Origin: Natrarchaeobius oligotrophus
GTDB taxonomy: Archaea > Halobacteriota > Halobacteria > Halobacteriales > Natrialbaceae
Length of the DNA stretch: 64,000 nucleotides
Assembly (NCBI RefSeq): GCF_003841465.1
Contig: NZ_REFZ01000004.1
Span: forward strand, 62,001-126,000
Direction of reading: 5' to 3'
Part shown: positions 43,154 through 52,753 of the stretch, piece by piece
Position numbering within the stretch: position 1 is the stretch's first letter
Layout of the letters: every line of letters begins with the position of its first letter
Made by a program: the position numbers and the translations under genes
The notes under the pieces: model-generated
Database searches by the model: none
Told to the model about the DNA's origin: nothing
What the model saw: the letters and a program-made list of their open reading frames with translations, nothing else

Positions 43154-45940
43154 GTGTACGTACGCGGAACCGTCGCGGGCGAGATCGACGTTCGATCGGT
43201 GTCGACGACCTACGGAGAAACCGACCTCGCAGAGGTCCCGCTGGTGCTCGAGGAGGTCGGCGACGGCGAGCGGGCGGACGGCGTCGTGACGGAGACGCCG
43301 ACCGACGCGGAACGAAATCCGACGACGGTTACGCTCTGGAACAAGTGGACGGAGTCGGCGGCGCTGCTCGAGCCGGGGATGGAGCTACTCGTGACCGACG
43401 TCGGCGAGGAGGAGTACCGCGGCGAAACCCGGTACGCGACGACGGGCGACTCCTACGTCGTCGTCGAACCGACCTTTCTCGTGAACGTGACGTCGATCCG
43501 CAACTGGGTGGAGTGTCCCCGCCTGTACTACCTGAACAAGCTCTCGGGCGTGCCGCTGAACTACCCCGTCGTGAAAGGGACGATCGTCCACGAGGTGTTC
43601 GGCGATCTGCTTCGGGGGCGCGACCTCGAGGACGCGATCGACGCGCGGATCGAAGAACGGGGCCTCGAACTCGGTCTGCTCGGGGAATCGTCCGAAGCCG
43701 TCGCCGAGGACGTCCGTGAGAACGCCGCCGCGATCGAGGGCTGGCTCGAGCAGGGACGGCTGACGGAGACGGACGGAGCGAACCGGACGACAGCCGACGA
43801 CGATCCCGAGCGACCGTTCGCGCCCGCAGAGAGCAGCTGGCGTTCGGAACAGCTGCTCATCAGCGAGACGTTCGGTATCCGGGGTCGAGCCGACGCGATC
43901 CGCCGCGGCGCGCCGGTCGAACTCAAGACGGGAAAGAACCTGCGGAAAGAGCCGCGGTTCAAGGACAAGGTCCAGGCCGCCTGCTACGCGCTGTTGCTCG
44001 AGGAACACGGCGGCGACGTCGACACCGGCACCCTGCTCTATACGAAGAACTCGGCGCTCGATCGCAACGAGGAAACCGGCGATCTCACGCCGGCGAAGGA
44101 GTTTTCGATGGGCAACGGCCTGCTACAGTTCGTCGTCAGGCTGCGCAACGAGATCGCCGCGATGGAGATCGACGGCGGCGTGCCGACCGGCTACGAGGGC
44201 GACGCGAAGTGCGAGTACTGCTTCGAGCAGGACACCTGTATGGTGGTCTCGGGCCGGCTCGATCAGGAGTCGAAAGCCGGCCAGATCGGGCGGCCGTTAC
44301 CCCCCGAGGAACGGGAGTACTTCGAGCGCACGTACCGGGCGATCGAGGAGGAACGTCGGGAGGTCCACCGCGAGTACGCCAAACTCTGGGAGCAAGACGC
44401 CGAGGAACGCGCCGACGACGACCGCGCGCTGGTCGACCTCGAGTTCGTCGGGAAGCGACCGCTCGACGGCGGTCGGTGGGAGCTTCGAGCCCGGCGGCGG
44501 ACGGGCGCGACCTCGAAGCTCCGTGAGGGCGATCTCGTCCTCGCGAGCGACGGTCACCCGGTCCGCGGACAGTCGGAGCTTGCGCGGATCGAACGGTTAG
44601 ACGACGACGCGGTCGTCCTGACCGCCGACGAAGCCGTCGAGGTCACGCGGATGGACGTCTACCCCTCCGAACTGACCACGGATCGGCTTCTCTCGGCGCT
44701 CCACGACTTCCTCCTGAAAGGCGACGATCGGCGCAAGGACGTGCTGTTCGGCCGCGCCGATCCCGAGTTCGACCCCGTCGAGGAGACGTTCGTCGACAAC
44801 AACGACGCCCAGAACGAGGCCGTGTCGAACGCCGTCGGCGCGAGCGACTTCGCGCTGATCCACGGGCCGCCCGGGACCGGAAAGACCTACACGATCGCCC
44901 GGACCGTCCGCGCGCTGGTCGACCGCGGCGAGCGCGTCCTGCTGTCGGCGTTTACGAACCGCGCCGTCGACAACGCCCTCGAGGCCGTCCTCGAGCAACT
45001 GAACGGTGCCGTCGAGGACGACCGGGTGGTCCGCGTCGGCTCCGAGAGCGGCGTCCGCGACGACATGGAGCCCTACCGGCTCGAGCGGGCGGGCGAGCCG
45101 GCGACGCGGGCGGCCGCACTCGAGGACGCCCGGATCGTCGCGGCGACGACGGCCACCTGCGGCTCGCGAGTGATGAAAGAGCAGTCGTTCGACGTCGCGC
45201 TGGTCGACGAGGCGGCCCAGCTCACCGAACCCGGCACCTTCGCGGCGGTCACGCTCGCCGACCGGTTCGTGCTCGTCGGCGACCACGAACAACTGCCGCC
45301 GGTCGTCCGGGCCGAAAACGACCTCACCGAGTCGCTGTTCGAACGTCTCGTAGAGCGCTACCCCGACGCCGGCGTCATGCTCGATCGCCAGTACCGGATG
45401 AACCAGCGCATCCAGGCGTTCGCGTCGACGGAGTTCTACGACGGCCGACTGCGACCGGCGACGCCCGAGGTCGCGGGCCGCACGCTCGACGACCTCGAGG
45501 GCGTCTCCCGCGACGACCTCCCCGAGTCGATCCGTGATCCGGTCGCCTTCGTGGACGTCGAGGGCGACGAGAGCAGGTACACCGACACCGCCGAGGCCGA
45601 ACGGATCGCCGATCTCGTCCGGGCGTACGAGGAGGCCGGTCTCGACCGGTCGCGGATCGGCGTCATCGCTCCGTTCCGAGCGCAGGTCTCGGAGATCTCG
45701 ACGCACGTCCCCTCCGACGTCGCGGTCGACACCGTCGATCGCTTCCAGGGCTCGAGCCAGGAGGTCATCGTCGTCTCGTTCACCGCGACGGGAACGCTCG
45801 AGGGCCCGATCTTCGAGGATTACCGGCGGATCAACGTCGCGCTCACGCGACCCAAACGCGCGCTCGTCCTGGTCGGCGATCCGCGCGCGCTGAAGTCGGA
45901 TCCGGTCTACCGACGAATGCTCGAGTGGGCCGGACGCTGA
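43154..45940 (+). CDS. Dna2/Cas4-like nuclease fused to a superfamily 1 helicase
   Basis: A 928-residue protein of the DNA2/NAM7 type. The N-terminal region contains a Cas4-like RecB nuclease core: ECPRLYYLN (first Cys, about residue 121), VKGTIVHEVF, PVELKTGK and the Cys cluster CEYCFEQDTC around residues 353-362, which suits a 4Fe-4S centre. The helicase follows, with Walker A GPPGTGKT (about 572), DEAAQ, GDHEQLPPVV, DRQYRMN, VDRFQGSSQEVIVVS and NVALTRPKRALVLVGD. It is expected to process DNA flaps and ends in replication and repair. The GTG start is supported by the immediate conserved N-terminus. Confidence 0.93.
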   Translation: MYVRGTVAGEIDVRSVSTTYGETDLAEVPLVLEEVGDGERADGVVTETPTDAERNPTTVTLWNKWTESAALLEPGMELLVTDVGEEEYRGETRYATTGDSYVVVEPTFLVNVTSIRNWVECPRLYYLNKLSGVPLNYPVVKGTIVHEVFGDLLRGRDLEDAIDARIEERGLELGLLGESSEAVAEDVRENAAAIEGWLEQGRLTETDGANRTTADDDPERPFAPAESSWRSEQLLISETFGIRGRADAIRRGAPVELKTGKNLRKEPRFKDKVQAACYALLLEEHGGDVDTGTLLYTKNSALDRNEETGDLTPAKEFSMGNGLLQFVVRLRNEIAAMEIDGGVPTGYEGDAKCEYCFEQDTCMVVSGRLDQESKAGQIGRPLPPEEREYFERTYRAIEEERREVHREYAKLWEQDAEERADDDRALVDLEFVGKRPLDGGRWELRARRRTGATSKLREGDLVLASDGHPVRGQSELARIERLDDDAVVLTADEAVEVTRMDVYPSELTTDRLLSALHDFLLKGDDRRKDVLFGRADPEFDPVEETFVDNNDAQNEAVSNAVGASDFALIHGPPGTGKTYTIARTVRALVDRGERVLLSAFTNRAVDNALEAVLEQLNGAVEDDRVVRVGSESGVRDDMEPYRLERAGEPATRAAALEDARIVAATTATCGSRVMKEQSFDVALVDEAAQLTEPGTFAAVTLADRFVLVGDHEQLPPVVRAENDLTESLFERLVERYPDAGVMLDRQYRMNQRIQAFASTEFYDGRLRPATPEVAGRTLDDLEGVSRDDLPESIRDPVAFVDVEGDESRYTDTAEAERIADLVRAYEEAGLDRSRIGVIAPFRAQVSEISTHVPSDVAVDTVDRFQGSSQEVIVVSFTATGTLEGPIFEDYRRINVALTRPKRALVLVGDPRALKSDPVYRRMLEWAGR

Positions 45941-46038
45941 CCGACGTCCCCTCCGATTTTGCAGGTACCGCCGGTTGACGGCACACTGCTGCGTCGAAGC
46001 GAACGTTTACGTCGTCCGAACGTTCACGGCAAACCGAC

Positions 46039-46878
46039 ATGCGACTCGAGGACGAAAGCGTCGTCGTGCGGGAGGCGTATCCGGCCGAGTACGCCGAACT
46101 CGTACTCGCGGTGACGGAACTGGGCGGAACGACGGTTCCGATGGTACTCCTCGCCGTCCTCTTCTGGCTCTCGAGTCGCCGCCGAACCGCTCTCGTCATC
46201 AGCTACGCGGTCGCCGGCGTCGCGTTCCTGCTCGCGATCAAGGCGGCGCTCGCCCTGCCCCGTCCGCCGGAATCGGCCCTGCTCGTCCCGCTCTCGGTCG
46301 ACGGCTACGGCTTTCCGAGCGGCCACGCCTTCGCGGCGGTCGTCGTCTACGGCGGGCTCTGCTTTGCGTTCGAACGAACGCAGGATCGGCGCTGGCTCGC
46401 TGCGATCGGCGCGATCGTCGTTCTGGTGTCGCTCTCGCGCGTGATCCTCGGCGTCCACTACCTCGGCGACGTGCTCGCCGGTGCCGTGCTGGGAGTCGCC
46501 TTCCTGCTCGCCGCGAACCGGCTGATACGCGGCGATCCCGAGATCGGGTTCGCGGTCGCGGTCGCGCTCGCCGCGCCGGCCGTCGTCGTTACCGGCGGCG
46601 TCGACGACGCGCTCCTCGCGCTCGGGGGCGGACTCGGCGGCCTCGCCGCTACGCTCTCCGTCGACGGGTTTCCGGAGACGCCGTCCCGGACCGAGGGCGC
46701 GTTGCTCGTCGCCGTCGGGCTGGCTGGGCTCGCGGCGATTCGAACCGCCGCCGATGCCGTTACCGTCGCTCCGATTCAGGTCGGCGCGTACGCCGTACTC
46801 GTCGCGTGGGTGCTCTTCGTTCCCGTCGGCGCGGCTCGACTCTCGCCTGCGATGCGTCGGCCGTTCGATTCCTCGTAA
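46039..46878 (+). CDS. PAP2 family phosphatase
   Basis: A 279-residue membrane protein with all three PAP2 motifs: KAALALPRP, FPSGHAFA and SRVILGVHYLGD, on the external face between helices. The family dephosphorylates lipid phosphates such as polyprenyl pyrophosphates or phosphatidate. About seven or eight membrane segments follow one another to the C-terminus. Confidence 0.9.
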   Translation: MRLEDESVVVREAYPAEYAELVLAVTELGGTTVPMVLLAVLFWLSSRRRTALVISYAVAGVAFLLAIKAALALPRPPESALLVPLSVDGYGFPSGHAFAAVVVYGGLCFAFERTQDRRWLAAIGAIVVLVSLSRVILGVHYLGDVLAGAVLGVAFLLAANRLIRGDPEIGFAVAVALAAPAVVVTGGVDDALLALGGGLGGLAATLSVDGFPETPSRTEGALLVAVGLAGLAAIRTAADAVTVAPIQVGAYAVLVAWVLFVPVGAARLSPAMRRPFDSS

Positions 46879-46988
46879 TCTTCTCGTGGTGCTCTTCGTC
46901 GTTTTTCCCTCGTCGGTCGGACGACGACGATTCCGACGCCCTCCTCCCGGACGTGTGACTCGAGGGGTGGGTGGGTGGGCGCTGGCGA

Positions 46989-47393
46989 TTATTGCACTAC
47001 CGAACCGAATCCGCCCTCGAGGTACCGAATGCACCACTCGAGATCGGTCACGCTCGCGGCGTCGCCGTTTCGATCGATCGACACGAGAACCCCCGACTTC
47101 CGCGCGACCGTCTCGGGACACGAGACGATCCACGCGTCCTCGAACACTCTGACGACGGCGTTCAGTCGGCCGACGTCGAACGCGCTCTCCTGACGACGGT
47201 CGTTCAACTGGCTGACGATCGTCTGGTCGACGATCGCTCGCGTTCCGTCGGGCTCGTACTGGGACCGAACGTCGTCCCGCATCACCGATTCGGAGTTCGT
47301 CGGTTCGTATCGGATGACGGCACGGAGATCCTCCCCAACCCGCTCGTAGATGGTATCCCAGATCGTTCGCGCCTGGGATCTGATATCGGACAT
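46989..47393 (-). CDS. Haloarchaeal protein of unknown function
   Basis: A 134-residue protein with alternating helices and strands (ARTIWDTIYERVGEDLRAVIRYEP, FDVGRLNAVVRVFEDAWIVSCPE, SGVLVSIDRNGD). It resembles a set of short haloarchaeal proteins of unknown role, possibly sensing partners. The ATG at 47393 is followed by normal haloarchaeal codon use throughout. Confidence 0.6.
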   Translation of the reverse strand: MSDIRSQARTIWDTIYERVGEDLRAVIRYEPTNSESVMRDDVRSQYEPDGTRAIVDQTIVSQLNDRRQESAFDVGRLNAVVRVFEDAWIVSCPETVARKSGVLVSIDRNGDAASVTDLEWCIRYLEGGFGSVVQ

Positions 47394-47523
47394 ACCTGTT
47401 CCCGAATGATAACGGCCAACACTAATAGATATAGCCTTTGGTGCAGGGCGATCTACCGGCCGCTGAGTCCGTCGATTCGAGGTGGGTCGCGGGACCGAAA
47501 CGAGGCTCTCTGTTTTCGTCTCT

Positions 47524-48498
47524 CTACTGACCGTCAGCCGACTCCCACAGCGGATAGAGGTCGTCGCGAACGGGATCCGTGATCACCTCCTCATCGAGCG
47601 CCAGTTCGGGCGATCCGGACCGAACCGTTCCGATCTCGCCGGCCTCGATACCGGCGCCGTTGAGCGCCGCGAGACAGTCGGCGCAATCGTCGGCCGGAAC
47701 TGTCGCGAGCAACGCCCCCGAGCCGAAAATTCGGAGGGGATCGACGTCGGCGGCCGCACACAGCGTTTCGGTTTCGGGTCGAACCGCCACCGAATCGCGG
47801 TCGACCTCGAGGCGCACGTTCGACGCCCGAGCGAGTTCGAGCAGTCCGGCGACCACGCCACCCTCGGTCGGGTCGTGCATCGCCGTCGCGTACTCGCGGA
47901 CGATCCGCGCCGCGGGAACGACGCTGATCTCCTCGAGAAAACCGGTCGCGCGATCGATCGTCGACTCGTCGACGTCGAGATCGTCTCCGAAGTCGGCTGC
48001 GAGGATGGCCGTTCCCTCGATCCCGGCGGCGTTCGTGAGAACGACCCGATCGCCGGGTTCGCATCCGCCGGTCGGGACGAACGTCTCCGTCGCGCCCATG
48101 GCCGTCAGCGAGACCAGCGGTCGCTCGAGCTGGTCGACGTACTCCGAGTGGCCGCCGACGATCGTCGCCCCGACGTCGCTGGCGGCCGCGTCGAGATCGG
48201 CCGTGATCGTCTCGAGCGAGACGTCCTCGTCGGGCAACAGGACGACGACGGTGAGCCACCGCGGATCGGCTCCCGACGCGGCGACGTCGTTGCAGGCGAC
48301 GTAAACGCCGAGCGTACCGACCTGCGACGCCGCGAGCGAGATCGGATCGGAGCTGACGACGAGCGTGCCGCCGGGCCAGTCGATGGCCGCCGCGTCTTCG
48401 CCGTCCGCCGGCCCCTGAAGCACCGTCTCGTCGACGTCGTCACCCGTCCGATCGAACACGTGCTCGAGCAACTCCTCGGGCGGAACCTTCCCGGGCAT
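47524..48498 (-). CDS. AIR synthase-related protein (HypE/PurM superfamily)
   Basis: A 324-residue ATP-binding protein. The N-terminal half has VVSSDPISLAASQVGTLGVYVACNDVAASGADPRWLTVVV, the conserved PurM-fold strand-helix region, and ATIVGGHSEY. The C-terminal half carries HDPTEGGVVAGLLELARAS and IFGSGALLATVP. It is closest to the HypE-like branch, but no hydrogenase genes are nearby, so a specific maturation role is not supported. The substrate is unknown. Confidence 0.88.
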   Translation of the reverse strand: MPGKVPPEELLEHVFDRTGDDVDETVLQGPADGEDAAAIDWPGGTLVVSSDPISLAASQVGTLGVYVACNDVAASGADPRWLTVVVLLPDEDVSLETITADLDAAASDVGATIVGGHSEYVDQLERPLVSLTAMGATETFVPTGGCEPGDRVVLTNAAGIEGTAILAADFGDDLDVDESTIDRATGFLEEISVVPAARIVREYATAMHDPTEGGVVAGLLELARASNVRLEVDRDSVAVRPETETLCAAADVDPLRIFGSGALLATVPADDCADCLAALNGAGIEAGEIGTVRSGSPELALDEEVITDPVRDDLYPLWESADGQ

Positions 48499-48745
48499 AC
48501 CACTACTGTCGAACGTGATCCATTGAAGCCTTTCGACCGGTCTTCTGCTCGGGAGCCGCCCACGCCCTCACGCAGGCGTTTCGAGGAGTGAACCAGAGCC
48601 TCCATACGACGGGGCGTCCACTAGCTCGTGGGTCGACGAACGATCCCGGTGCTCGTCGCGGCTGTCCCCGCTGACTTCTCGGCCCCGTCGCCGGAGATGC
48701 GAACCGTCCGGTGACGCTCTTTCGACGTTCGTCTCGAGTTCAGAC

Positions 48746-49750
48746 TCACCGACCGTTCGGAGCCAGTGCGTCCATCGTCTCGCGGATCTCGCTTTCGCCG
48801 GCACCGCGCGGAAAGCCGACCGCGACGGCGTCGACCCCGTCGATCGCTTCGAATCGCTCGAGCGACGCGCGAGCCGATTCGGGATCGCCCGCGGCACACA
48901 GTTCGTCGAGTAACTCGTCTCCAACCGCGGCCATTGCACGCTTTCGGTCGCCGTCCTGCCAGGCGTCGTGGATCGACTCGGCTTCGTCGTACCCCTGACG
49001 GATCAACGAGTCGCGGTAGAACGTCCCCATGCCGCCGACGTAGAACGCTGCGTGCTGGCGAGCGAGTTCCCTGGCCCGTCGATCGTCCGCGAGCGCACAG
49101 CAGGTGACGCCGACCGTCACCCGAACCTCCTCGGAATCCCGGCCGGCGAGAGCCGCTCCGCTGGAGACGTCCTCGAGACGATCCCTGACGCCGTCGGGCG
49201 TGAGCACGATACCGTGCCAGCCGTCCGCGAAACGGCCGGCGAGTTCGACGGCCTTCGGCCCCATCCCCGTCACGTCGACGGGAGGCGTCGGTTCCGGCGG
49301 CTCGGACCGGAGCCGAAAGCCCGAAAGCGAGAAGTACTCGCCGTCGTACTCGACCGTCTCTCCGGCGAGCACCCGTCGGACGATTTCGACGGTTTCGCGC
49401 GTTCGCCTGAGCGGGTTTCCGTACTCGAGGCCGTGCCAGTTCTCGATCACCGCGGGTCCGCTCGGCCCGATGCCGAGGCGGAACCGCCCGCCGGCGACTT
49501 CCTGGAGCGTCGCCGCCGTCTGGCCGAGCAACGCCGGCGACCGCGAGTAGGTGTTGAGGATGCTCGAGGCGAGCCCGATCGTCTCGGTTCGCTCGGCGAT
49601 GACCGTCAGCGCGGTCACGGCGTCGCGACCCCACGTCTCTGGCAGCGAGACGCGCTCGTAGCCCGCTTTTTCGGCCCGCCGTGCGTACCCGACGAGCGAT
49701 TCGACCGACGGCTGTGCGGCGACCGGAAGGTGAAGTTCTCTGTCCGTCAT
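48746..49750 (-). CDS. LLM-class F420-dependent oxidoreductase
   Basis: A 334-residue TIM-barrel enzyme of the luciferase-like monooxygenase class. SVESLVGYARRAEKAGYERVSLPETWGRDAVTAL, LASSILNTYSRSPALLGQTAATLQEVAGGRFRLGIGPSGP and PPVDVTGMGPKAVELAGRFADGW are family blocks. It is expected to use coenzyme F420; the substrate is unknown. The ATG at 49750 lies next to the first conserved block and is preferred over one 13 codons upstream. It is divergent from the TetR gene with a 124-bp shared promoter region. Confidence 0.9.
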   Translation of the reverse strand: MTDRELHLPVAAQPSVESLVGYARRAEKAGYERVSLPETWGRDAVTALTVIAERTETIGLASSILNTYSRSPALLGQTAATLQEVAGGRFRLGIGPSGPAVIENWHGLEYGNPLRRTRETVEIVRRVLAGETVEYDGEYFSLSGFRLRSEPPEPTPPVDVTGMGPKAVELAGRFADGWHGIVLTPDGVRDRLEDVSSGAALAGRDSEEVRVTVGVTCCALADDRRARELARQHAAFYVGGMGTFYRDSLIRQGYDEAESIHDAWQDGDRKRAMAAVGDELLDELCAAGDPESARASLERFEAIDGVDAVAVGFPRGAGESEIRETMDALAPNGR

Positions 49751-49874
49751 CGTGATCGTCCGATGGCTGTACTCCCCGGCGGACGTCATTGAACCTTTCC
49801 GCCCGCCGCGGCGAGCGACGGTCCGCTTACGGTATCCAAACGCTTTTGCCCGTATTTTACGTCGATCGTGTTAC

Positions 49875-50504
49875 ATGGGGCCCGCAAGCGACGGGGAGGA
49901 CGTCGACACGCAGGAGGCGATCATGCGAGCCACGTACAGCGCGCTCTGTAAACACGGCTACGCGAACCTCACGATGCAGGCGATCGCCGACGAGTTCGAC
50001 AAGACGAAAGGCGTTATTCACTACCACTACGACACGAAAGAGGCGTTGCTCGTCGCGTTCCTCGAGTACCTGCTCGACGCGTTCAACCGCAACATCGCCG
50101 TCGACGAGGACGAAGCGCCCGACGAACGGCTGCTGACGCTGTTCGAGACGCTGCTGTTCGGCCCGCCCGAGCGCGGCGAGTTCGACCACTGGGAGCTGAT
50201 GATCGCGCTGCTCGAGATCCGCACCGAAGCGCCGTACGACGAGGAGTTTCGCCGACAGCTCACCCACAACTACGAGACGGTCGAAGCCACGCTGGTCGCG
50301 ATCGTCGAGGACGGCGTCGAACGCGGGCTCTTTCGCGACGTCGATCCGGAGCTCGCGGCGACGCTGTTTCTCACCTGCCTGAACGGCGCGCGAATCTACC
50401 AGGTGACGCTCCGACGAGACGACGTCGCCCAGCTGACGAGCGACGCGCTCGAGACGATCGTCCGTGACTGGCTGTGTCACCCGGAGGGGCCGGAGGATCG
50501 GTAA
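49875..50504 (+). CDS. TetR/AcrR family transcriptional regulator
   Basis: A 209-residue regulator. The N-terminal helix-turn-helix, TYSALCKHGYANLTMQAIADEFDKTKGVIHYHYDTKEALL, is canonical TetR, followed by an all-helical ligand-binding domain. It ends one base before the MFS gene on the opposite strand, an unusually tight convergent arrangement. The regulator probably controls that transporter; a palindrome upstream of the MFS gene is a plausible operator. Confidence 0.92.
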   Translation: MGPASDGEDVDTQEAIMRATYSALCKHGYANLTMQAIADEFDKTKGVIHYHYDTKEALLVAFLEYLLDAFNRNIAVDEDEAPDERLLTLFETLLFGPPERGEFDHWELMIALLEIRTEAPYDEEFRRQLTHNYETVEATLVAIVEDGVERGLFRDVDPELAATLFLTCLNGARIYQVTLRRDDVAQLTSDALETIVRDWLCHPEGPEDR

Positions 50505-51818
50505 TCAGTCGGCGTGTTCCGACGTTCGGTCCGAGCCGCGGGAGGAGGCCTCGCTCGTTCCGACGTTCGGCAGGAACTGCCCCGTTTCGACGTGAACCCC
50601 TGCGACGAGAACCAGCCCCGCCGCGACGGGGAGTATCGCACACACGACGTAGATCGGCCAGAAACCGACCACCCCGACGAGCGGGAGCGAGACGATCGGA
50701 CCGAGCCCGCCGCCGACGTCGCCGAGGACGTTGTTCGTCCCGACCGCACGGCCCATTCGTTCGTCCGGCGTCAGATCGGCGAGCAGCGCCATCAGCGGTC
50801 CGCTCGTGCCCCCCTGTCCCGCACCGATGAACAGGCACGCGACGGCCAGCGTCGCCACGGAATCCGAACGCGCCAGCAGGACGAAACCGATGGCCGTCGT
50901 ACAGAGGAACGCGACGAGGATCGGGATCCGCGATTCTCGTCGGTCGCTCACGTAACCGCCGACGAACATGAACGCCCCGGCGGCGATCACCGTCAGCGCC
51001 ATGAAAATCCCGGACGACGCCTGTGCGTCGAATCCGAAGACGCCGAGGTCGTTGTGGCCCAGAAACAGAACTAGCGTGGCGAACAGCGCCCCGATGTACG
51101 CGAAGAGAACGGCGAAGTTCACCAGTCCGATCGTCAACGCCGGCACGCTCAGGTCGACCTCCCAGGGTTTGATCGATCTGTGTCCGTCGCCCTCCACGTG
51201 AGTCTCGGGAATCGTCGCGTAGGCGACCGCACTCGCGACGAAGGCGAACGCCGTCGCCACCGCGAATGCGACGACGGTTCCCGAAACCTCGCTGATGATT
51301 CCGCCGATCACGACGCCGCAGGGGAACCCGAAGAGAACGCCACCCCTGATGAGACCCATGTTCGTCCCGCGAGAGCCTCCGTCGCTGACGTCGGCGGCGA
51401 TCGTGTACGCGGTCGCGAACACGAGTGCGCTGCCGACTCCCCACACGATCCGCGAACCGAGGAACCACCCCTCGGGAAACGGGGCGAGGACGGCGATCAC
51501 GTAGCCCGCCGTGGCGGCTCCCTGGACGACCATCCCGACGACGAACGGCGTCCGCGTTCCGACGCGATCGACGAGGACGCCGGCGGGTGCGTTCGCGACG
51601 AGCCGCGAAAACCGATTTGCGCTCAAGATCGCACCGACCAGAAACGGGGAAATGCCCAGGAGCACGCCGAGGTTCGGAAGGATCGGAAAGATCACGCCGC
51701 CGCCGAATCCGACGAAAAACGTGCTCACGATCACGGCACCGATCACGACGTACTGACTGCGTGCCCCGGAGACCGCGTCTCGATCTCGGCGCTCGCTCGA
51801 GCCGTCGCTCGAGCTCAC
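50505..51818 (-). CDS. Major facilitator superfamily transporter
   Basis: A 437-residue protein with 12 predicted helices. The MFS loop motif between helices 2 and 3 appears as GVLVDRVGTRTPFVVG and again in the second half as GGYVSDRRESRIP. It is likely a drug or metabolite exporter. The convergent TetR gene and the palindrome at 51923-51936 suggest ligand-controlled expression. Confidence 0.9.
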   Translation of the reverse strand: MSSSDGSSERRDRDAVSGARSQYVVIGAVIVSTFFVGFGGGVIFPILPNLGVLLGISPFLVGAILSANRFSRLVANAPAGVLVDRVGTRTPFVVGMVVQGAATAGYVIAVLAPFPEGWFLGSRIVWGVGSALVFATAYTIAADVSDGGSRGTNMGLIRGGVLFGFPCGVVIGGIISEVSGTVVAFAVATAFAFVASAVAYATIPETHVEGDGHRSIKPWEVDLSVPALTIGLVNFAVLFAYIGALFATLVLFLGHNDLGVFGFDAQASSGIFMALTVIAAGAFMFVGGYVSDRRESRIPILVAFLCTTAIGFVLLARSDSVATLAVACLFIGAGQGGTSGPLMALLADLTPDERMGRAVGTNNVLGDVGGGLGPIVSLPLVGVVGFWPIYVVCAILPVAAGLVLVAGVHVETGQFLPNVGTSEASSRGSDRTSEHAD

Positions 51819-51922
51819 GGATCCTTCCTCCGGTGGCGAGCTCGGAGACGGTTCCGATCGCTCGAGAGGCCGGCGACGCTCACCGCCGACGCTCTACGAT
51901 TCGTGATCGATCCACCCATCTA

Positions 51923-51936
51923 ACTAACCAGTTAGT
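51923..51936. promoter_or_regulatory. Candidate operator palindrome upstream of the MFS gene
   Basis: ACTAAC-CA-GTTAGT, a perfect 6-bp inverted repeat with a 2-bp centre, lies about 105 bp upstream of the MFS ATG. Its AT-rich, short-spaced dyad form suits a TetR-type dimer; the neighbouring TetR is the obvious candidate. The half-site ACTAAC also occurs at 53135-53140 upstream of the PQQ gene. Confidence 0.45.
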
Positions 51937-52231
51937 CAACAACGCAGAAAAGGGTTCGGATGTCCAGGGCCTGTCACTGTGATACTCACGCAATACAACG
52001 ACGGGACGGAATACGTATCGAAGGTGATCGTTCGCGGTGTGCGACGCCGGCGTCAGCATCTCGAACTGATCGAACCCCTCCCCGCTGTGGTGCTGGACGG
52101 AACGACTCGACGACCGATCGCCCGTACGCGGCCGTCACCGACAGAGACGGCCGCCAACTCCCGATCGGGGTCGTACTACCCGCTGTCCGACAGTCCGTCC
52201 TCCCGGCGTCCCTCCGTTCGTCCTCTCCGTC
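51937..52231. other. Intergenic region between MFS and Lrp-like genes
   Basis: About 295 bp with no convincing gene on either strand; the open frames lack conserved motifs. It includes the downstream side of the Lrp-like gene and the far-upstream region of the MFS gene. Confidence 0.35.
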
Positions 52232-52753
52232 TCATCGATCGTCCATACCTCGCCTGAGATCCTCGTAGATCTGCGGATCGGTCCGGAACTTCAACACGTT
52301 GTGAACCGCGGAGCTTCGGATGTTCGCGATGACGCTTCCGTGCGTTTTGTAGCAGTCGTGAATCCACCGGGAGATCTGTTCCGTATTCCGGAACATCATC
52401 ACCGACTTCCACTGATACTCCCCATCCGAGAGGAAGAAAAAGAGCGTGTGTTTGTCGTCGCGAACGTGTTCCATCGCCTCACGCCAGTCGTCCGCGAAAT
52501 TTTCCGGATTGAACTTGAACTCGAACAGCGCGAACGTGTAGTACTCCTCGTTGGGGACGATCGCCTCCCGAAAGACCCCCTCGTCTCGCATTCTCCTGAT
52601 CGACTCGCTGACGGTGACGTGCGAGACGTCGATGTCGTAGCGCTCTTCGAGGACGTCGGTCAGCTCTCGAGACGACAGCTGGGGATCGTTCGAAAGCTCA
52701 CAGAGGATCGCGATATCCCGATCCTTGAACGTCCAGTTCGGTGCGTCCGTCAT
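52232..52753 (-). CDS. Lrp/AsnC-like winged helix regulator
   Basis: A 173-residue protein. The N-terminal winged helix, WTFKDRDIAILCELSNDPQLSSRELTDVLEERYDIDVSHVTVSESIRRMRDEGVF, is Lrp-like. The C-terminal ligand-sensing part, with YTFALFEFKFNPENFADDWREAMEHVRDDKHTLFFFLSDGEYQW, replaces the usual RAM domain. Such halobacterial regulators control metabolic genes; the target is unknown. Its start codon overlaps the stop of a short upstream frame as ATGA. Confidence 0.82.
   Translation of the reverse strand: MTDAPNWTFKDRDIAILCELSNDPQLSSRELTDVLEERYDIDVSHVTVSESIRRMRDEGVFREAIVPNEEYYTFALFEFKFNPENFADDWREAMEHVRDDKHTLFFFLSDGEYQWKSVMMFRNTEQISRWIHDCYKTHGSVIANIRSSAVHNVLKFRTDPQIYEDLRRGMDDR

Noticed and set aside
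43500-44240. Cas4-like domain as evidence for a CRISPR system
   Set aside because: It is fused to a Dna2/NAM7-type helicase and no cas genes or CRISPR repeats occur in the window.
47524-48498. HypE hydrogenase maturation factor
   Set aside because: The fold fits, but no hydrogenase or other hyp genes are present, so only the AIR synthase superfamily is assigned.
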